A DNA stretch of 64,000 nt from Clostridium sp. 1001275B_160808_H3 (lineage in GTDB: Bacteria > Bacillota > Clostridia > Clostridiales > Clostridiaceae), in contig NZ_JADNAT010000002.1 in NCBI RefSeq assembly GCF_015550425.1, forward strand, positions 186,001 through 250,000, read 5' to 3'. Under the pieces are notes generated by a model. It did no database searches and was not told the origin of the DNA. It saw only the letters and a program-made list of their open reading frames with translations. How positions within the stretch are numbered: position 1 is the stretch's first letter; every line of letters starts with the position of its first letter. Of the stretch, positions 41,601 to 53,743 are shown one piece after another. A program made the position numbers and the translations under genes.

Positions 41601-42437
41601 ATGCTAATAAACAAAGTGTTAAATAATAATGTTATTACAATTATAAATGAAAACAATGAAGAATCAGTTGTTATGGGTAGGGGAATAGCCTTTCAAAAGA
41701 AGAAGGGTGATGAAGTTGATAAGGAAAAAGTAGACAAGATATTTGTTTTAAGGAATAAGAGCATTAATGATAAGTTAATTGCATTAGTTAATGATATTCC
41801 TGTAGAAAACCTAGAAATTGCTGAAGAAGTAATTAAATATGCAGAAGAAAAATTAGGAACAAAACTAAATGAAAATATATATTTAACACTTACTGATCAT
41901 ATAAGCTTTTCTATAAACAGATATAAAAATAATTTAGAAATGAAAAATGTAATGCTTTGGGATATAAAAAGACTTCATAAATCAGAATTTGAAATTGGAC
42001 TTAAGGCATTGGAAATCATAAAAAGTAAAGTGGATATAGAGTTGCCAGAAGATGAAGCAGCATCAATAGCACTTCATATATTAAATGGTGAATTAAGTCA
42101 AGATATGCCTCAAATAGTTGATATTATAAATTTAATTAATGAAATTCTCAAAATTGTAAAATATCATTTTAATATTGATTTTGACGAAGAATCAATTAAT
42201 TATTATAGATTTATTACTCATTTAAAATTCTTTGCACAAAGATTAGTTAGCGGAAAATACTATGAAGATAGTGATAATGAGTTATTTGAAATGATTAAGA
42301 ATAAATATCCCAAATCATATGAGTGCACAAGAAAGATAGAAGGATTTATAAAACAAAAATTTAATAATGAATTAACAAAAGAAGAAAAACTATATTTAAT
42401 AGTACATACAGCGAGAGTTGTAAAAGAGAATTATTAA
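41601..42437 (+). CDS. licT: LicT/BglG-family transcriptional antiterminator
   Basis: 278 residues. The N-terminal RNA-binding CAT domain (residues 1-56) has INKVLNNNVITIINENNEES, VVMGRGIAFQKKKGDEVD and KIFVLRN. Two PTS regulation domains follow, PRD1 about 65-170 and PRD2 about 172-278. Phosphorylatable histidines appear in LTDHISFSINRY, ALHILNGEL, THLKFFAQRL and IVHTARV. LicT binds RAT hairpins when the PTS sugar is present. An ATG at 41583 precedes AAGGAG, so the start is 41601. It is followed by RAT2 and the PTS gene, forming an autoregulated beta-glucoside operon. Confidence 0.95.
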   Translation: MLINKVLNNNVITIINENNEESVVMGRGIAFQKKKGDEVDKEKVDKIFVLRNKSINDKLIALVNDIPVENLEIAEEVIKYAEEKLGTKLNENIYLTLTDHISFSINRYKNNLEMKNVMLWDIKRLHKSEFEIGLKALEIIKSKVDIELPEDEAASIALHILNGELSQDMPQIVDIINLINEILKIVKYHFNIDFDEESINYYRFITHLKFFAQRLVSGKYYEDSDNELFEMIKNKYPKSYECTRKIEGFIKQKFNNELTKEEKLYLIVHTARVVKENY

Positions 42438-42465
42438 AAATTAATATAGATTTAAATTTTACTTA

Positions 42466-42495
42466 GGATTGTAACTGATTCGATCAGGCAAAACC
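42466..42495 (+). promoter_or_regulatory. RAT2, LicT-type ribonucleic antiterminator
   Basis: It begins GGATTGTAACTG and ends ATCAGGCAAAACC, a RAT consensus, 29 bp after the licT stop. It overlaps the left arm of a second terminator (42491-42597). Confidence 0.92.
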
Positions 42496-42597
42496 TAAAT
42501 TAATGATTAAAATTTAGCTAATGAACTATACTTGCGTATTATCAAGATTTATTTATATTCATTAGTATGATATTTATGATTTAATTTAGGTTTTTTA
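42491..42597 (+). terminator. RAT2-controlled terminator between licT and bglP
   Basis: AAACCTAAATTAA (42491-42503) pairs with TTAATTTAGGTTT (42581-42593), followed by a T tract. The loop is long (about 75 bases) and AT-rich. Confidence 0.8.
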
Positions 42598-42668
42598 TTA
42601 TATACTGATAAATAAATATGTTCGGAGGAGATAGCAGGAAAATTAATTTGTTAATCGGAAGTTTCATA

Positions 42669-42698
42669 GGATTGTAACTGACTTGATCAGGCAAAACC
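42669..42698 (+). promoter_or_regulatory. RAT3, LicT-type antiterminator joined to a ribosome-site hairpin
   Basis: It begins GGATTGTAACTG and ends ATCAGGCAAAACC, 53 bp before the bglP ATG. Its last base begins a hairpin that is not followed by a T run. The arms are CTTAATTC (42698-42705) with GAATTAAG (42741-42748), and TTCAAAA (42706-42712) with TTTTGAA (42728-42734), plus a further A/T stem. The bglP ribosome site GTGAGGA (42736-42742) sits in the bulge and right arm. Confidence 0.85.
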
Positions 42699-42747
42699 TT
42701 AATTCTTCAAAACTTAAATAATTTAAATTTTGAAAGTGAGGAATTAA

Positions 42748-44631
<1,884 letters not shown>

Positions 44632-44779
44632 TATATAAGTTTTAATAAAAATGAAGTTGACTAAATTTATTAAAAGGTGAAATTAATTTGAGTTTATAAT
44701 AAAATAATTGATTCTTACTAAGAAAGATTTAATTATTTAATAACTAGAAAACAATTAAATTTAAAACTTATGAAAATAT

Positions 44780-46280
<1,501 letters not shown>

Positions 46281-46299
46281 TATAGGCTAATAATTTATT

Positions 46300-46334
46300 A
46301 AAAGAGTTTGGATTTAATTTCAAGCTCTTTTTAA
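46300..46334 (+). terminator. Rho-independent terminator of the bgl operon
   Basis: AAAGAGTTTG and CAAGCTCTTTTT (46301-46310 / 46321-46332) form the stem with one mismatch, with T residues at the end. Confidence 0.75.
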
Positions 46335-46450
46335 TTTAATTAAATTTGATATATAATATAATAGGTTTATAAAGACATTTAAATTAAATTAATAAAAATA
46401 GTGTTATAATAAGATAAACAATAGAAAAATATATTTAGAAGGTGTACAAA

Positions 46451-47101
46451 ATGAAAAAAAATATAATCAATTTTATTGAAGAAAATAAAATAATTGCAAT
46501 TTGCAGAGGGATTTATGGAGAAAAGCTAGTTCAACTAGTAGAGTCGTTGTATGAAGGTGGAGTTAAGCTAGTAGAAGTAACATTTGATCAAGGTGACGAA
46601 AAGTGTATAGAAAAAACTTCAGAAGCACTTAAAGAATTAAATTCTAAATTTAGTGGCAAAGTTAAGTTTGGAGCAGGAACAGTTATTACAACTGAACAAG
46701 TTAAGGCTGCAAAAAATTCAGGAGCAGAATATATTTTATCTCCAAATTCAGATTCAGAAATAATAAAGCTAGCAAATGAATTAGGATTAGTAACTATACC
46801 AGGTGCTATGACTCCAACTGAGATTTTATCTGCTCATAAGGCTGGTGCAGATTTTGTAAAACTGTTCCCAGCAGGTACTTTAGGATTAAAATATGTTAAA
46901 GATATATTAGGGCCAATAAATAATGTTAAATTTATAGCAGCAGCTGGTGTCACTCCAGAAAACTTAGGAGAATTTTTAAAATTAGGATTTGTAGGTGCTG
47001 GAATTAGTAATTATATAACTAATAAAGATATGGTAAACTCAGGAGATTTTGAAACATTAACTAATCATGCTATAGAAATAATGAAAATAGCTAAAAATTA
47101 A
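46451..47101 (+). CDS. eda: KDPG/KHG aldolase
   Basis: A 216-residue class I aldolase that splits 2-keto-3-deoxy-6-phosphogluconate into pyruvate and glyceraldehyde-3-phosphate, or 4-hydroxy-2-oxoglutarate. The Schiff-base Lys137 lies in ADFVKLFPAGTLG. Other marks are IIAICRG, VKLVEVTFDQ, FGAGTVITTEQVKAA and SPNSDSEIIKLA. A GTG at 46442 opens the frame but lies inside AGAAGGTG, so the ATG at 46451 is used. No kdgK, uxuA or gluconate dehydratase gene is adjacent. The partner pathway (uronates, or a free 2-keto sugar acid) must be elsewhere. Confidence 0.93.
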   Translation: MKKNIINFIEENKIIAICRGIYGEKLVQLVESLYEGGVKLVEVTFDQGDEKCIEKTSEALKELNSKFSGKVKFGAGTVITTEQVKAAKNSGAEYILSPNSDSEIIKLANELGLVTIPGAMTPTEILSAHKAGADFVKLFPAGTLGLKYVKDILGPINNVKFIAAAGVTPENLGEFLKLGFVGAGISNYITNKDMVNSGDFETLTNHAIEIMKIAKN

Positions 47102-47341
47102 TATAAATAAAGAAATATAGAATTAGATTTGCAGAATAATATTTATAGTGATGGATAAGATAAAATTGAAAATAGAGCTATGGTATAATATCGATGAGAA
47201 AGATTATCAATTAGCGAGAAATATTAAGGAATTTAAAAATAAACTAAGATAATAAGCTTAAACTAAATGATAATGATTTTCAATTACTGAAAAGGTGTGA
47301 TATTATATCAACATAATTTAATTTTAAAGAGGAGGGAAACC

Positions 47342-47935
47342 ATGGCTAGAGAAAGAGGCCCAAGATTTAAACAGTGTAGAAGACTTGGCTTAAATGTTTC
47401 CGGACATCCTAAAGCTATGAATAGAGCTGTAAAGGGAACAAGTAGATCAGACAAAAAATTATCAGAATATGGTGTAAGACTATTAGAAAAGCAAAGATTA
47501 AGAGCTTACTATGGAGTTTTAGAAAAGCAATTTAAAAAATATGTTGAAGATGCTTTTAAAACAAAAGAAGGAACAACTGGGGAAGCTTTATTAATAAGAT
47601 TAGAATCAAGATTAGACAATCTTGTATATAGAATGGGATTTGCTAATTCTATAAGAGCTGCAAGACAAATGGTTAATCATGGACATATATTAGTTAATGG
47701 AAAGAAGATTGATATTCCATCATATAAGGTAGACCCAGGCACAGAGATTTCTTTAACAGAAAAGGCAAGGAAATCTCCAAATTATCTTGCAAACATAAAT
47801 GGACATGTAAATACTTTACCTTACATAGATTCTAACTTAGAAGAATTTAAGGCTGTATACACTAGATATCCATTAAGAGAAGAAATACCAATACAAATAA
47901 ATGAAAATCTAATAGTTGAGTTCTACTCTAGATAA
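47342..47935 (+). CDS. rpsD: 30S ribosomal protein S4, stand-alone copy
   Basis: A 197-residue ribosomal protein that nucleates 16S rRNA folding. The N-terminus is [20 protein letters not shown]. The RNA-binding S4 domain reads [20 protein letters not shown] and [20 protein letters not shown]. Only one cysteine (Cys12) is present, so it is the zinc-free C-minus form. The normal site of rpsD is the rpsM-rpsK-rpsD-rpoA operon. Here it is alone, between eda and ctc, so it may be a paralogue or a relocated gene. GAGGAGG precedes the ATG. The upstream 90 bp may hold an S4 autoregulatory leader, but I cannot prove one. Confidence 0.94.
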   Translation: MARERGPRFKQCRRLGLNVSGHPKAMNRAVKGTSRSDKKLSEYGVRLLEKQRLRAYYGVLEKQFKKYVEDAFKTKEGTTGEALLIRLESRLDNLVYRMGFANSIRAARQMVNHGHILVNGKKIDIPSYKVDPGTEISLTEKARKSPNYLANINGHVNTLPYIDSNLEEFKAVYTRYPLREEIPIQINENLIVEFYSR

Positions 47936-47995
47936 TTATTCTAGCTAAGAGTATAAGGTTCATAACTTCTTAAAATTAAAGTATATTTTGCCATG

Positions 47996-48030
47996 GAAAA
48001 AGCTATACAGTGCAGTGTATAGCTTTTTCT
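47996..48030. terminator. bidirectional terminator between rpsD and ctc
   Basis: AAAAAGCTATACA (to 48009) pairs with TGTATAGCTTTTT (48016-48028), a strong stem with A and T tracts on either side of two convergent genes. Confidence 0.9.
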
Positions 48031-48058
48031 TTCTATAGATATTAAAAATAAAATTGAA

Positions 48059-48607
48059 TTAAATATATTGACTACTTACAACAGCTAATAGAGTTTTAGG
48101 GTCAGTTAAAATTGTTATATCCTCTGGAATAACAATATCCTTGATTAATACTTTATCATCAGCATTCATACTAGAAACATTTATTTCAATAGATTCTGGA
48201 ATTTTTTCAACATTTCCTTGTAAATCAATAAATAAGTTATGAGTTTCTAATGTTAATCTCCTAGACTCTAGAGTTTCTTGCCCAGTAATTTTTATAGGAA
48301 TTCTCATTTTTATAACTTCATTTGGTTTAATATATTGAAAATCTACATGCAAAATTTCATGTAGATTATTTTTCTGAACATCTTTAACTACGCAATTGAA
48401 TTTTTTATTATCTAATTCAACTTCTATAATAGATCCGCTATTATTTTTTCTAAGCATTCTTCTAAGTTCTGCATTACACATTTTTATTGGAATAGTATGA
48501 TCAAGGAATTCTCCATATATTACTCCAGGAATTTGCCCAGTTTTTCTAAGTTTACTTTGATTTGTTTTTATATTTCTTTCATATACTTTAAATGCTAAAT
48601 TTGACAT
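48059..48607 (-). CDS. ctc: 50S ribosomal protein L25/general stress protein Ctc
   Basis: A 182-residue two-domain L25 (TL5/Ctc) protein. It binds 5S rRNA and is stress-inducible in Bacillus. The N-terminal beta domain has VYERNIKTNQSKLRKTGQIP, GVIYGEFLDHTIPIKMCNAE and LHVDFQYIKPNEVIKMRIPI. The C-terminal TL5 domain (about 95-182) includes ESIEINVSSMNADDKVLIKD and the end TDPKTLLAVVSSQ. The frame opens at 48625, but AGAGGT places the start at 48607. A structured leader with a short ORF lies 80-190 bp upstream on the same strand. Confidence 0.92.
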   Translation of the reverse strand: MSNLAFKVYERNIKTNQSKLRKTGQIPGVIYGEFLDHTIPIKMCNAELRRMLRKNNSGSIIEVELDNKKFNCVVKDVQKNNLHEILHVDFQYIKPNEVIKMRIPIKITGQETLESRRLTLETHNLFIDLQGNVEKIPESIEINVSSMNADDKVLIKDIVIPEDITILTDPKTLLAVVSSQYI

Positions 48608-48688
48608 AATAAATACCTCTTTCATTAACTTTATATAATATATCTGTTCTAATTAATAATTTATATAATTAAAAAATATAGTTGGTTT

Positions 48689-48794
48689 ATTAAGCTCTAT
48701 AAAGTTAAGGTGAAGATACTCATAATATGAGATATTTAAATAACCACACCTAGAGCTTAATTCCAAAGCCCCACATATGCATCATCCTCCTTTA
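48689..48794 (-). promoter_or_regulatory. structured leader with 8-codon ORF upstream of ctc
   Basis: On the reverse strand AAAGGAGGA (48794-48785) precedes the ORF MWGFGIKL (48776-48750, stop TAG). The ORF end overlaps the left arm of a stem, ATTAAGCTCTA (48761-48751) with TAGAGCTTAAT (48699-48689), 11 bp perfect. Inside are AGGTG/CACCT and a CTCATATTATGAG hairpin. A T run follows about ten bases after the right arm. The form suggests leader-peptide attenuation of ctc, although the distance to the T run is longer than in ordinary terminators. Confidence 0.45.
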
Positions 48795-49132
48795 AGTTAT
48801 TATGATGAGTTTACTTAATAAGTTAAATAAAAGCAAAGGTAAGAAAGTAAGTCTTTGACAATAAAACATTAATATAATAAGGAAGTATTAAAGGAAAGTA
48901 TAGAATATTATGACAAGTTTATAAAAAGATAAATTTATTATTAAAGTGGGAAATATATCATAATTTTTTATATCAGAATAAAAATGATTCATTATATTAA
49001 CTACTATAGAATGTCAAATGAATGGTTAATGGGTAGTATGATAAATAATTATAAAAAAATATATATTTATTTTCATCAATTAATTCTATCTGAATAGTAT
49101 AATTAGAAAGTATTTATTTGGGAGATAGTATT
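48795..49132. other. AT-rich divergent gap between ctc and the L,D-transpeptidase
   Basis: Contains the promoters of both genes. A TTGACA at 48856-48861 on the forward strand lacks a well-spaced -10. No ORF, strong hairpin or repeat is seen in this stretch. Confidence 0.4.
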
Positions 49133-49603
49133 TTGAAAATAATTAATAAAATTTTTTCTATAATAAGTAGAGGAGAAGATTATAGTGATAGTGCCATTGC
49201 ATTTGTTAATTCCGGTAGTTTTTCTAGTCCAACTAAATATTTTATATGGGTAGATACTAAAAAGTTTAAAGTCAACATATTCCAAGGATCAACAAATAAA
49301 TGGAATCTTATTCATAGCTATATATGTACTATTGGAAAAAAGGCTACTCCAACACCAAAGGGAACATTTAGTATAGGGATTAAAGGATTGTATTTTGGAG
49401 TTGAGAAAGGATATAAATGTTGGTATTATACACAGTTTAAAGGAAATTATTCATTTCACTCAATAATTTATAATTTAGATGGTAGTGTAAGAGATGGAAG
49501 GCTTGGAATGGCTTTATCAGATGGATGTGTAAGATTGGCTAAGGAAAATGCAAAATGGATATATGATAATATTCCTGAAGGGACTAAAGTTTATATTACG
49601 TAA
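49133..49603 (+). CDS. L,D-transpeptidase (YkuD domain)
   Basis: 156 residues, almost all YkuD catalytic domain: FIWVDTKKFKVNIFQGSTNK, GKKATPTPKGTFSIGIKG, the His in NYSFHSIIYNLDGSV and Cys132 in LSDGCVRLAKENAKWIYDNI. This SDGCVRL motif forms the acyl-enzyme that makes 3-3 peptidoglycan cross-links. The N-terminus has no convincing signal peptide or LysM domain, which is odd for a wall enzyme; a spore or mother-cell role is possible. GGGAG at 49120-49124 supports a TTG start at 49133. The frame also runs back to a TTG at 49118. Confidence 0.87.
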   Translation: MKIINKIFSIISRGEDYSDSAIAFVNSGSFSSPTKYFIWVDTKKFKVNIFQGSTNKWNLIHSYICTIGKKATPTPKGTFSIGIKGLYFGVEKGYKCWYYTQFKGNYSFHSIIYNLDGSVRDGRLGMALSDGCVRLAKENAKWIYDNIPEGTKVYIT

Positions 49604-49755
49604 AATATATGGCATATGGATGGAAGATTGCAATATATAATTTAGAATGTATGAGGGAAACTTCGATTGAAGTTTCCTAAATTAAATTGCTTTTAGTGCT
49701 TTAGAATAAATTATATTAATAGAAAAAAACTTCTCAAAATGTTTATATATTATCA

Positions 49756-49784
49756 TTGACATCGATTACTTAGTATGATAATCT
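49756..49784 (+). promoter_or_regulatory. sigma-A promoter of the degV gene
   Basis: TTGACA (49756-49761), 17-base spacer, TAATCT (49779-49784), 62 bp before the degV ATG. Confidence 0.6.
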
Positions 49785-49845
49785 GAAACAAATAGTTTTT
49801 AAAACTACATATTTTAGATTAAAATACGAAATTGGAGAAAAAAAG

Positions 49846-50697
49846 ATGATAAAAATTGTATCAGACTCATCTACACTTTATTCTATAAAAGAGGGACAAG
49901 CTAATAATATTGATATTGCACCTCTTTCAGTTAGCATTAATAACAAAACATATAGGGAGTATGAAGATATAGACACGAAAGAGTTTATTGATATTATTAA
50001 CGAAGGTCATATTCCTAAATCTTCACAGCCATCTATTGGATATGTATTGGATTTATATAGTAAATATCCAGAAGATGAAATAATAAATATTTCAATGGCA
50101 GATGGTTTATCAGGTACATATAATTCAGCATTTATGGCAAGAAATATGGATAATAATCCAGAGCGTATAGATGTAATTAACTCAAAGACTTTATGTGGAC
50201 CACATAGATATTTAGTTGACTTGGCTGTTAAGCTTGTAGAAGCTGGATACACAAGAAGTGAAATAGTAAATGAATTAAATAAATTTATTGAAACATCAAC
50301 TTCATTTTTAATTCCTCATGACTTTGACTTTTTAGTAAGAGGGGGAAGAGTGTCATCTATAGTTGGTAAGATTGGAAGTGCCATTAAATTAGTACCAGTT
50401 ATGACTCTTTCAGAGGACTGTAAATCTCTTGAAAAGTTTACTACTAAGCGTACATATAAAAAAGCAGTTAAAAAGATAACTGAAGTATTTTTAGAGAAAA
50501 ATATTGATTTTAATTATAAGATTTATATTTCTCATGCTTGCAAAGAAGATTTAGCAAACGAGACTAAAGAAATTATATTAGAAGACATTAAAGATGCAGA
50601 TATAGAAATTAAGTTGTTAAGTCCTGCATTTACTACTCAAGGTGGACCAGGATGTGTTGCGATACAAGTAATAAAAAAACATGATTTATTAAAATAA
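49846..50697 (+). CDS. DegV-family fatty-acid-binding protein
   Basis: A 283-residue EDD-fold protein of the DegV/FakB family. FakB proteins present fatty acids to the kinase FakA for phosphorylation and entry into phospholipids. Family marks are KIVSDSSTLY, IAPLSVSINNKTYREYEDID, PKSSQPSIGYVLDLY, ISMADGLSGTYNSAFMA, FLVRGGRVSSIVGKIGSAIK and PAFTTQGGPGCVAIQ. The lipid-binding Ser/Thr and Arg loops are intact. No fakA is in the window. GGAGAAAAAAAG precedes the ATG. It is followed after 22 bp by the DUF1836 gene, so the two are likely co-transcribed. Confidence 0.92.
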   Translation: MIKIVSDSSTLYSIKEGQANNIDIAPLSVSINNKTYREYEDIDTKEFIDIINEGHIPKSSQPSIGYVLDLYSKYPEDEIINISMADGLSGTYNSAFMARNMDNNPERIDVINSKTLCGPHRYLVDLAVKLVEAGYTRSEIVNELNKFIETSTSFLIPHDFDFLVRGGRVSSIVGKIGSAIKLVPVMTLSEDCKSLEKFTTKRTYKKAVKKITEVFLEKNIDFNYKIYISHACKEDLANETKEIILEDIKDADIEIKLLSPAFTTQGGPGCVAIQVIKKHDLLK

Positions 50698-50719
50698 TTA
50701 TAAAAATAGGAGAGGCAGT

Positions 50720-51250
50720 ATGGGTAAAGGGAATAAGTGTGGAGTTCATAGAAATATTTTAGAGTTTCATTGCCCAAGGTTTAATGAACTGCCAAAAGTT
50801 TCTTTATATAAGGACCAAGTCATTGTATATATAGAAGATGTATTAAAAGAAATAAATATTAATAATGAAGAAAAATTATTAACACCTACGATGCTTAATA
50901 ATTATGTGAAACAAAAGGTAGTTTATCCTCCAAAAGATAAAAGATATGATGAAAAACATTTAGCTTACTTAATTATAGTTTGCACATTAAAGCAAGTATT
51001 TACATTACAAGAAATATGTTATTTAATTACAAAGCAAATAGATACTTGCCCTATAGAGGAGGCGTATGACTTTTTTTGTGTAGAACTTGAAAAGGCGCTA
51101 AAATCAGTATTTACTACAAGAGATTTTTCAGAGCCAAGTTCAGCAAGGAAAGTTACAATTGAATCTGAGATAGTAAGATCAATGGTAATGGCTTTTGCTA
51201 ATAAGATATATATACAAAAGTATATTAAACATGAAGTAAAAGATAAATAG
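50720..51250 (+). CDS. DUF1836 domain protein, putative MerR-like regulator
   Basis: A 176-residue cytoplasmic protein of the DUF1836 family common in Firmicutes. The N-terminal half has ELPKVSLYKDQVIVYIEDVL, LTPTMLNNYVKQKVVYPPKD and YDEKHLAYLIIVCTLKQVFT, which resembles a MerR-type winged helix recognition region (TPTMLNNYVK). The C-terminal half is helical. Its function is unknown. In several Firmicutes DUF1836 and DegV genes are neighbours, as here, hinting at a shared role in lipid handling; that is inference. AGGAGAGG precedes the ATG. A strong terminator follows. Confidence 0.83.
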   Translation: MGKGNKCGVHRNILEFHCPRFNELPKVSLYKDQVIVYIEDVLKEININNEEKLLTPTMLNNYVKQKVVYPPKDKRYDEKHLAYLIIVCTLKQVFTLQEICYLITKQIDTCPIEEAYDFFCVELEKALKSVFTTRDFSEPSSARKVTIESEIVRSMVMAFANKIYIQKYIKHEVKDK

Positions 51251-51270
51251 AATTTAATAAAAATGATTTA

Positions 51271-51332
51271 AAGGTACAGTATTAATTTATATAATTAAAT
51301 TGATTATATAAATTGATACTGTGCTTTTATAA
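51271..51332 (+). terminator. Rho-independent terminator
   Basis: AAGGTACAGTATTAATTTAT (from 51271, continuing to 51295) pairs with 51303-51326 over about 23 bp with few mismatches, then TTTT. Confidence 0.9.
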
Positions 51333-51416
51333 TATAAACAATATATAAGATGTTACTGCAAATATTATTTGATTTTTAAATAGTATTGAACATGATTAAT
51401 ATTTATGATATTTTTA

Positions 51417-51430
51417 AGTAAACGTTATAA
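51417..51430 (+). promoter_or_regulatory. candidate cre site (CcpA) before the alpha-galactosidase gene
   Basis: AGTAAACGTTATAA matches the cre pattern TGWAANCGNTNWCA at all but two positions, 44 bp before the start codon. Carbon catabolite control of an alpha-galactosidase is expected. Confidence 0.35.
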
Positions 51431-51473
51431 TTAAGTTGAAAGTAAATTTATATTATATATGGAGGTATAGAAT

Positions 51474-53666
51474 ATGGGTATTAGATTTATAGAAAAGTAT
51501 AATGTATTTAAGCTTGACTCAAAAGATACATCGTATATTATTTCTATTGTAGATGAAGAAAAATTTTTAGGACATGTTTATTTTGGTAAAAAAGTAATTG
51601 ATGAAGATATAAACTATTTGATGAGGATTGAAGAGCCACCATATATTCCATCTAAAAATAATAGAGATAGAGTATCCTTTTATGATAGTTTCCCTTTTGA
51701 ATACTCAACTCATGGAATCGGAGACTTTAGAGAATCATCAATAAGGGTTAAGGATAAGAATGGACATTCAGAAGTAAAGCTTGAATATAAATCACATGAA
51801 ATTTATAAAGGGAAAAGAGAGCTTAAAGGGTTACCTGCTACATTTGGAAATGAAAATGAGTGTACAAGCCTTGAAATAACTTGTGTAGATACATATTTAG
51901 ATTTACAAGTTGTACTTGTTTATACTACTTTTGAGAATTTAGATGTTATTACAAGAAGTGTAAAAGTTAAAAACCTAAGTGAAGGTGAAATTAATTTAAC
52001 AAAGGTATTATCTACCTGCATTGATTTTGATGGTATGGATTATGATATGATATCACTTCATGGATCTTGGGCTAGAGAAAGGCATGTACAAAGAAAGAAA
52101 ATTGGTTATGGAAAACAAGTTGTATCAACTATAAGAGGAGAATCAAGTCATCAAGATAATCCATTTATAGCATTATTAGATAGCAAAGCAACAGATGATT
52201 ATGGAAATGTATATGGATTTAATTTTGTTTATTCAGGAAATTTCTTTTCACAAATTGAAGGATGCCAATTTAATACAACTAGAGTTGTAATGGGAATAAA
52301 TCCAGAAGGTTTTAATTGGATATTAAATAAGAATGAAGAATTTACAGCACCTGAAGTAGTTATGGTTTATTCAAATGAAGGTATAGGAAAGATGACAAGA
52401 ACCTTCCATGATCTATATAGGAATCATTTAATAAGAGGCGAATATAAAGATAAAAAGCGCCCAATATTAATAAACAATTGGGAAGCAACTTATTTTGATT
52501 TTAATACAGAAAAACTGTTATCTATTGCAAAAGAAGCATCTAAGTTAGGAATAGAAATGCTTGTTATGGATGACGGCTGGTTTGGGAAGCGTAATGCTGA
52601 TAATTCATCATTAGGAGATTGGTTTGTAAATGAAAACAAAATAAATGGCGGGCTTAAAAATTTAGTTGATGAAGTGAACAAACTTGGTATGGAGTTTGGA
52701 ATATGGGTTGAACCAGAAATGATATCAGGAGACTCAGAGCTATTTAGAAAACATCCAGATTGGTGTATTAAGATACCAGGTCGTGAGCCTGCATTATGTA
52801 GGGAACAATATGTATTAGATTTATCAAGAAAAGAAATAGTAGATTATATATATAATAGTATAAAAGAAGTTTTATCTAGTGCAAATATAACTTATGTGAA
52901 ATGGGATATGAATAGGCAACTAACAGACTTGGGAAGCCTTGGATTAAAGTCAGAAAACCAAGGAGAATTATTCCATAGATATGTTTTGGCAGTATATGAT
53001 ATGATGGATAGATTAACTAAAGATTTTCCACATATTTTATTAGAAAACTGTTCTGGTGGAGGGGCAAGGTTTGATCCTGGAATGCTTTATTATAGTCCTC
53101 AAATTTGGTGTTCAGATGATACTGATGCAATTGAAAGATTGAAAATACAAGAGGGAACAGCTATGGTATATCCACTTTCAGCTATAGGTGCGCATGTTAG
53201 TGATTGTCCAAATCATACAGTTGGAAGAACTACACCTTTTGAAACTAGAGGCTATGTAGCTTTGGCTGGTACTTTTGGATACGAGCTTGATGTAACAAGA
53301 ATCCCACAAGAAGATAGAGATATGATCCCAAAACAAATAGAAATGTATCACAAGTATAATGACTTAGTAAGAACTGGTGACTATTATAGAATAGAAAACT
53401 TTTCTGAAAATAATTCTTTTGATTCTTGGTCAGTAGTTTCTAAAGATAAGAGTGAAGTTTTAGTAACTTGTGTGCAAGTTTTTGGAAGACCAAATTACCA
53501 TAGCAGAAGAATAAAATTAAAAGGATTACTAGAAGATAGATTCTATAAAAGTGAAGAAACTGGAAAAATTATTTCTGGTGGAGCATTAATGAATGCTGGA
53601 ATTAATTTAACTAATTTACATGGAGATTTCAAAGGTAAATTAATTCATTTAAAACTTGTAAAGTAG
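51474..53666 (+). CDS. Alpha-galactosidase, GH36
   Basis: A 730-residue cytoplasmic enzyme that releases alpha-1,6-galactose from melibiose, raffinose and stachyose. It has an N-terminal beta-sandwich (about 1-315), a catalytic TIM barrel and a C-terminal sheet. The barrel shows INNWEATYFDFNTEKLLSIA, MLVMDDGWFGKRNADNSSLG, the nucleophile Asp about 478 in YVKWDMNRQLTD, and the acid/base Asp about 548 in WCSDDTDAIERLKIQEGTAM. NCSGGGARFDPGML matches GH36 subgroup I (AgaN/MelA of Firmicutes). It has no signal peptide. TGGAGGT precedes the ATG. It stops at a terminator shared with the kinase gene. Confidence 0.96.
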   Translation: MGIRFIEKYNVFKLDSKDTSYIISIVDEEKFLGHVYFGKKVIDEDINYLMRIEEPPYIPSKNNRDRVSFYDSFPFEYSTHGIGDFRESSIRVKDKNGHSEVKLEYKSHEIYKGKRELKGLPATFGNENECTSLEITCVDTYLDLQVVLVYTTFENLDVITRSVKVKNLSEGEINLTKVLSTCIDFDGMDYDMISLHGSWARERHVQRKKIGYGKQVVSTIRGESSHQDNPFIALLDSKATDDYGNVYGFNFVYSGNFFSQIEGCQFNTTRVVMGINPEGFNWILNKNEEFTAPEVVMVYSNEGIGKMTRTFHDLYRNHLIRGEYKDKKRPILINNWEATYFDFNTEKLLSIAKEASKLGIEMLVMDDGWFGKRNADNSSLGDWFVNENKINGGLKNLVDEVNKLGMEFGIWVEPEMISGDSELFRKHPDWCIKIPGREPALCREQYVLDLSRKEIVDYIYNSIKEVLSSANITYVKWDMNRQLTDLGSLGLKSENQGELFHRYVLAVYDMMDRLTKDFPHILLENCSGGGARFDPGMLYYSPQIWCSDDTDAIERLKIQEGTAMVYPLSAIGAHVSDCPNHTVGRTTPFETRGYVALAGTFGYELDVTRIPQEDRDMIPKQIEMYHKYNDLVRTGDYYRIENFSENNSFDSWSVVSKDKSEVLVTCVQVFGRPNYHSRRIKLKGLLEDRFYKSEETGKIISGGALMNAGINLTNLHGDFKGKLIHLKLVK

Positions 53667-53697
53667 TGAAAATATAGTATATAAGTTAACTATAATA

Positions 53698-53742
53698 AAT
53701 TCCACAGTGTAAAAATAAGATGTTTATACTGTGGAATTTTTA
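53698..53742. terminator. bidirectional terminator
   Basis: AAATTCCACAGT-TAAA (53698-53714) pairs with TTTA-ACTGTGGAATTT (53723-53739), with T and A runs outside, between the convergent galactosidase and kinase genes. Confidence 0.85.
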
Positions 53743-53743
53743 T

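Noticed and set aside
47151..47252. 33-codon ORF upstream of rpsD (MDKIKLKIELWYNIDEKDYQ...)
   Set aside because: Protein-like composition, but no ribosome binding site and no recognised family. Could be chance in AT-rich DNA.
47253..47341. S4 autoregulatory leader RNA before rpsD
   Set aside because: No convincing pseudoknot could be drawn by eye; needs a covariance model.
49118..49132. TTG at 49118 as start of the L,D-transpeptidase
   Set aside because: The ribosome site GGGAG lies after it (49120-49124), so the TTG at 49133 is preferred.
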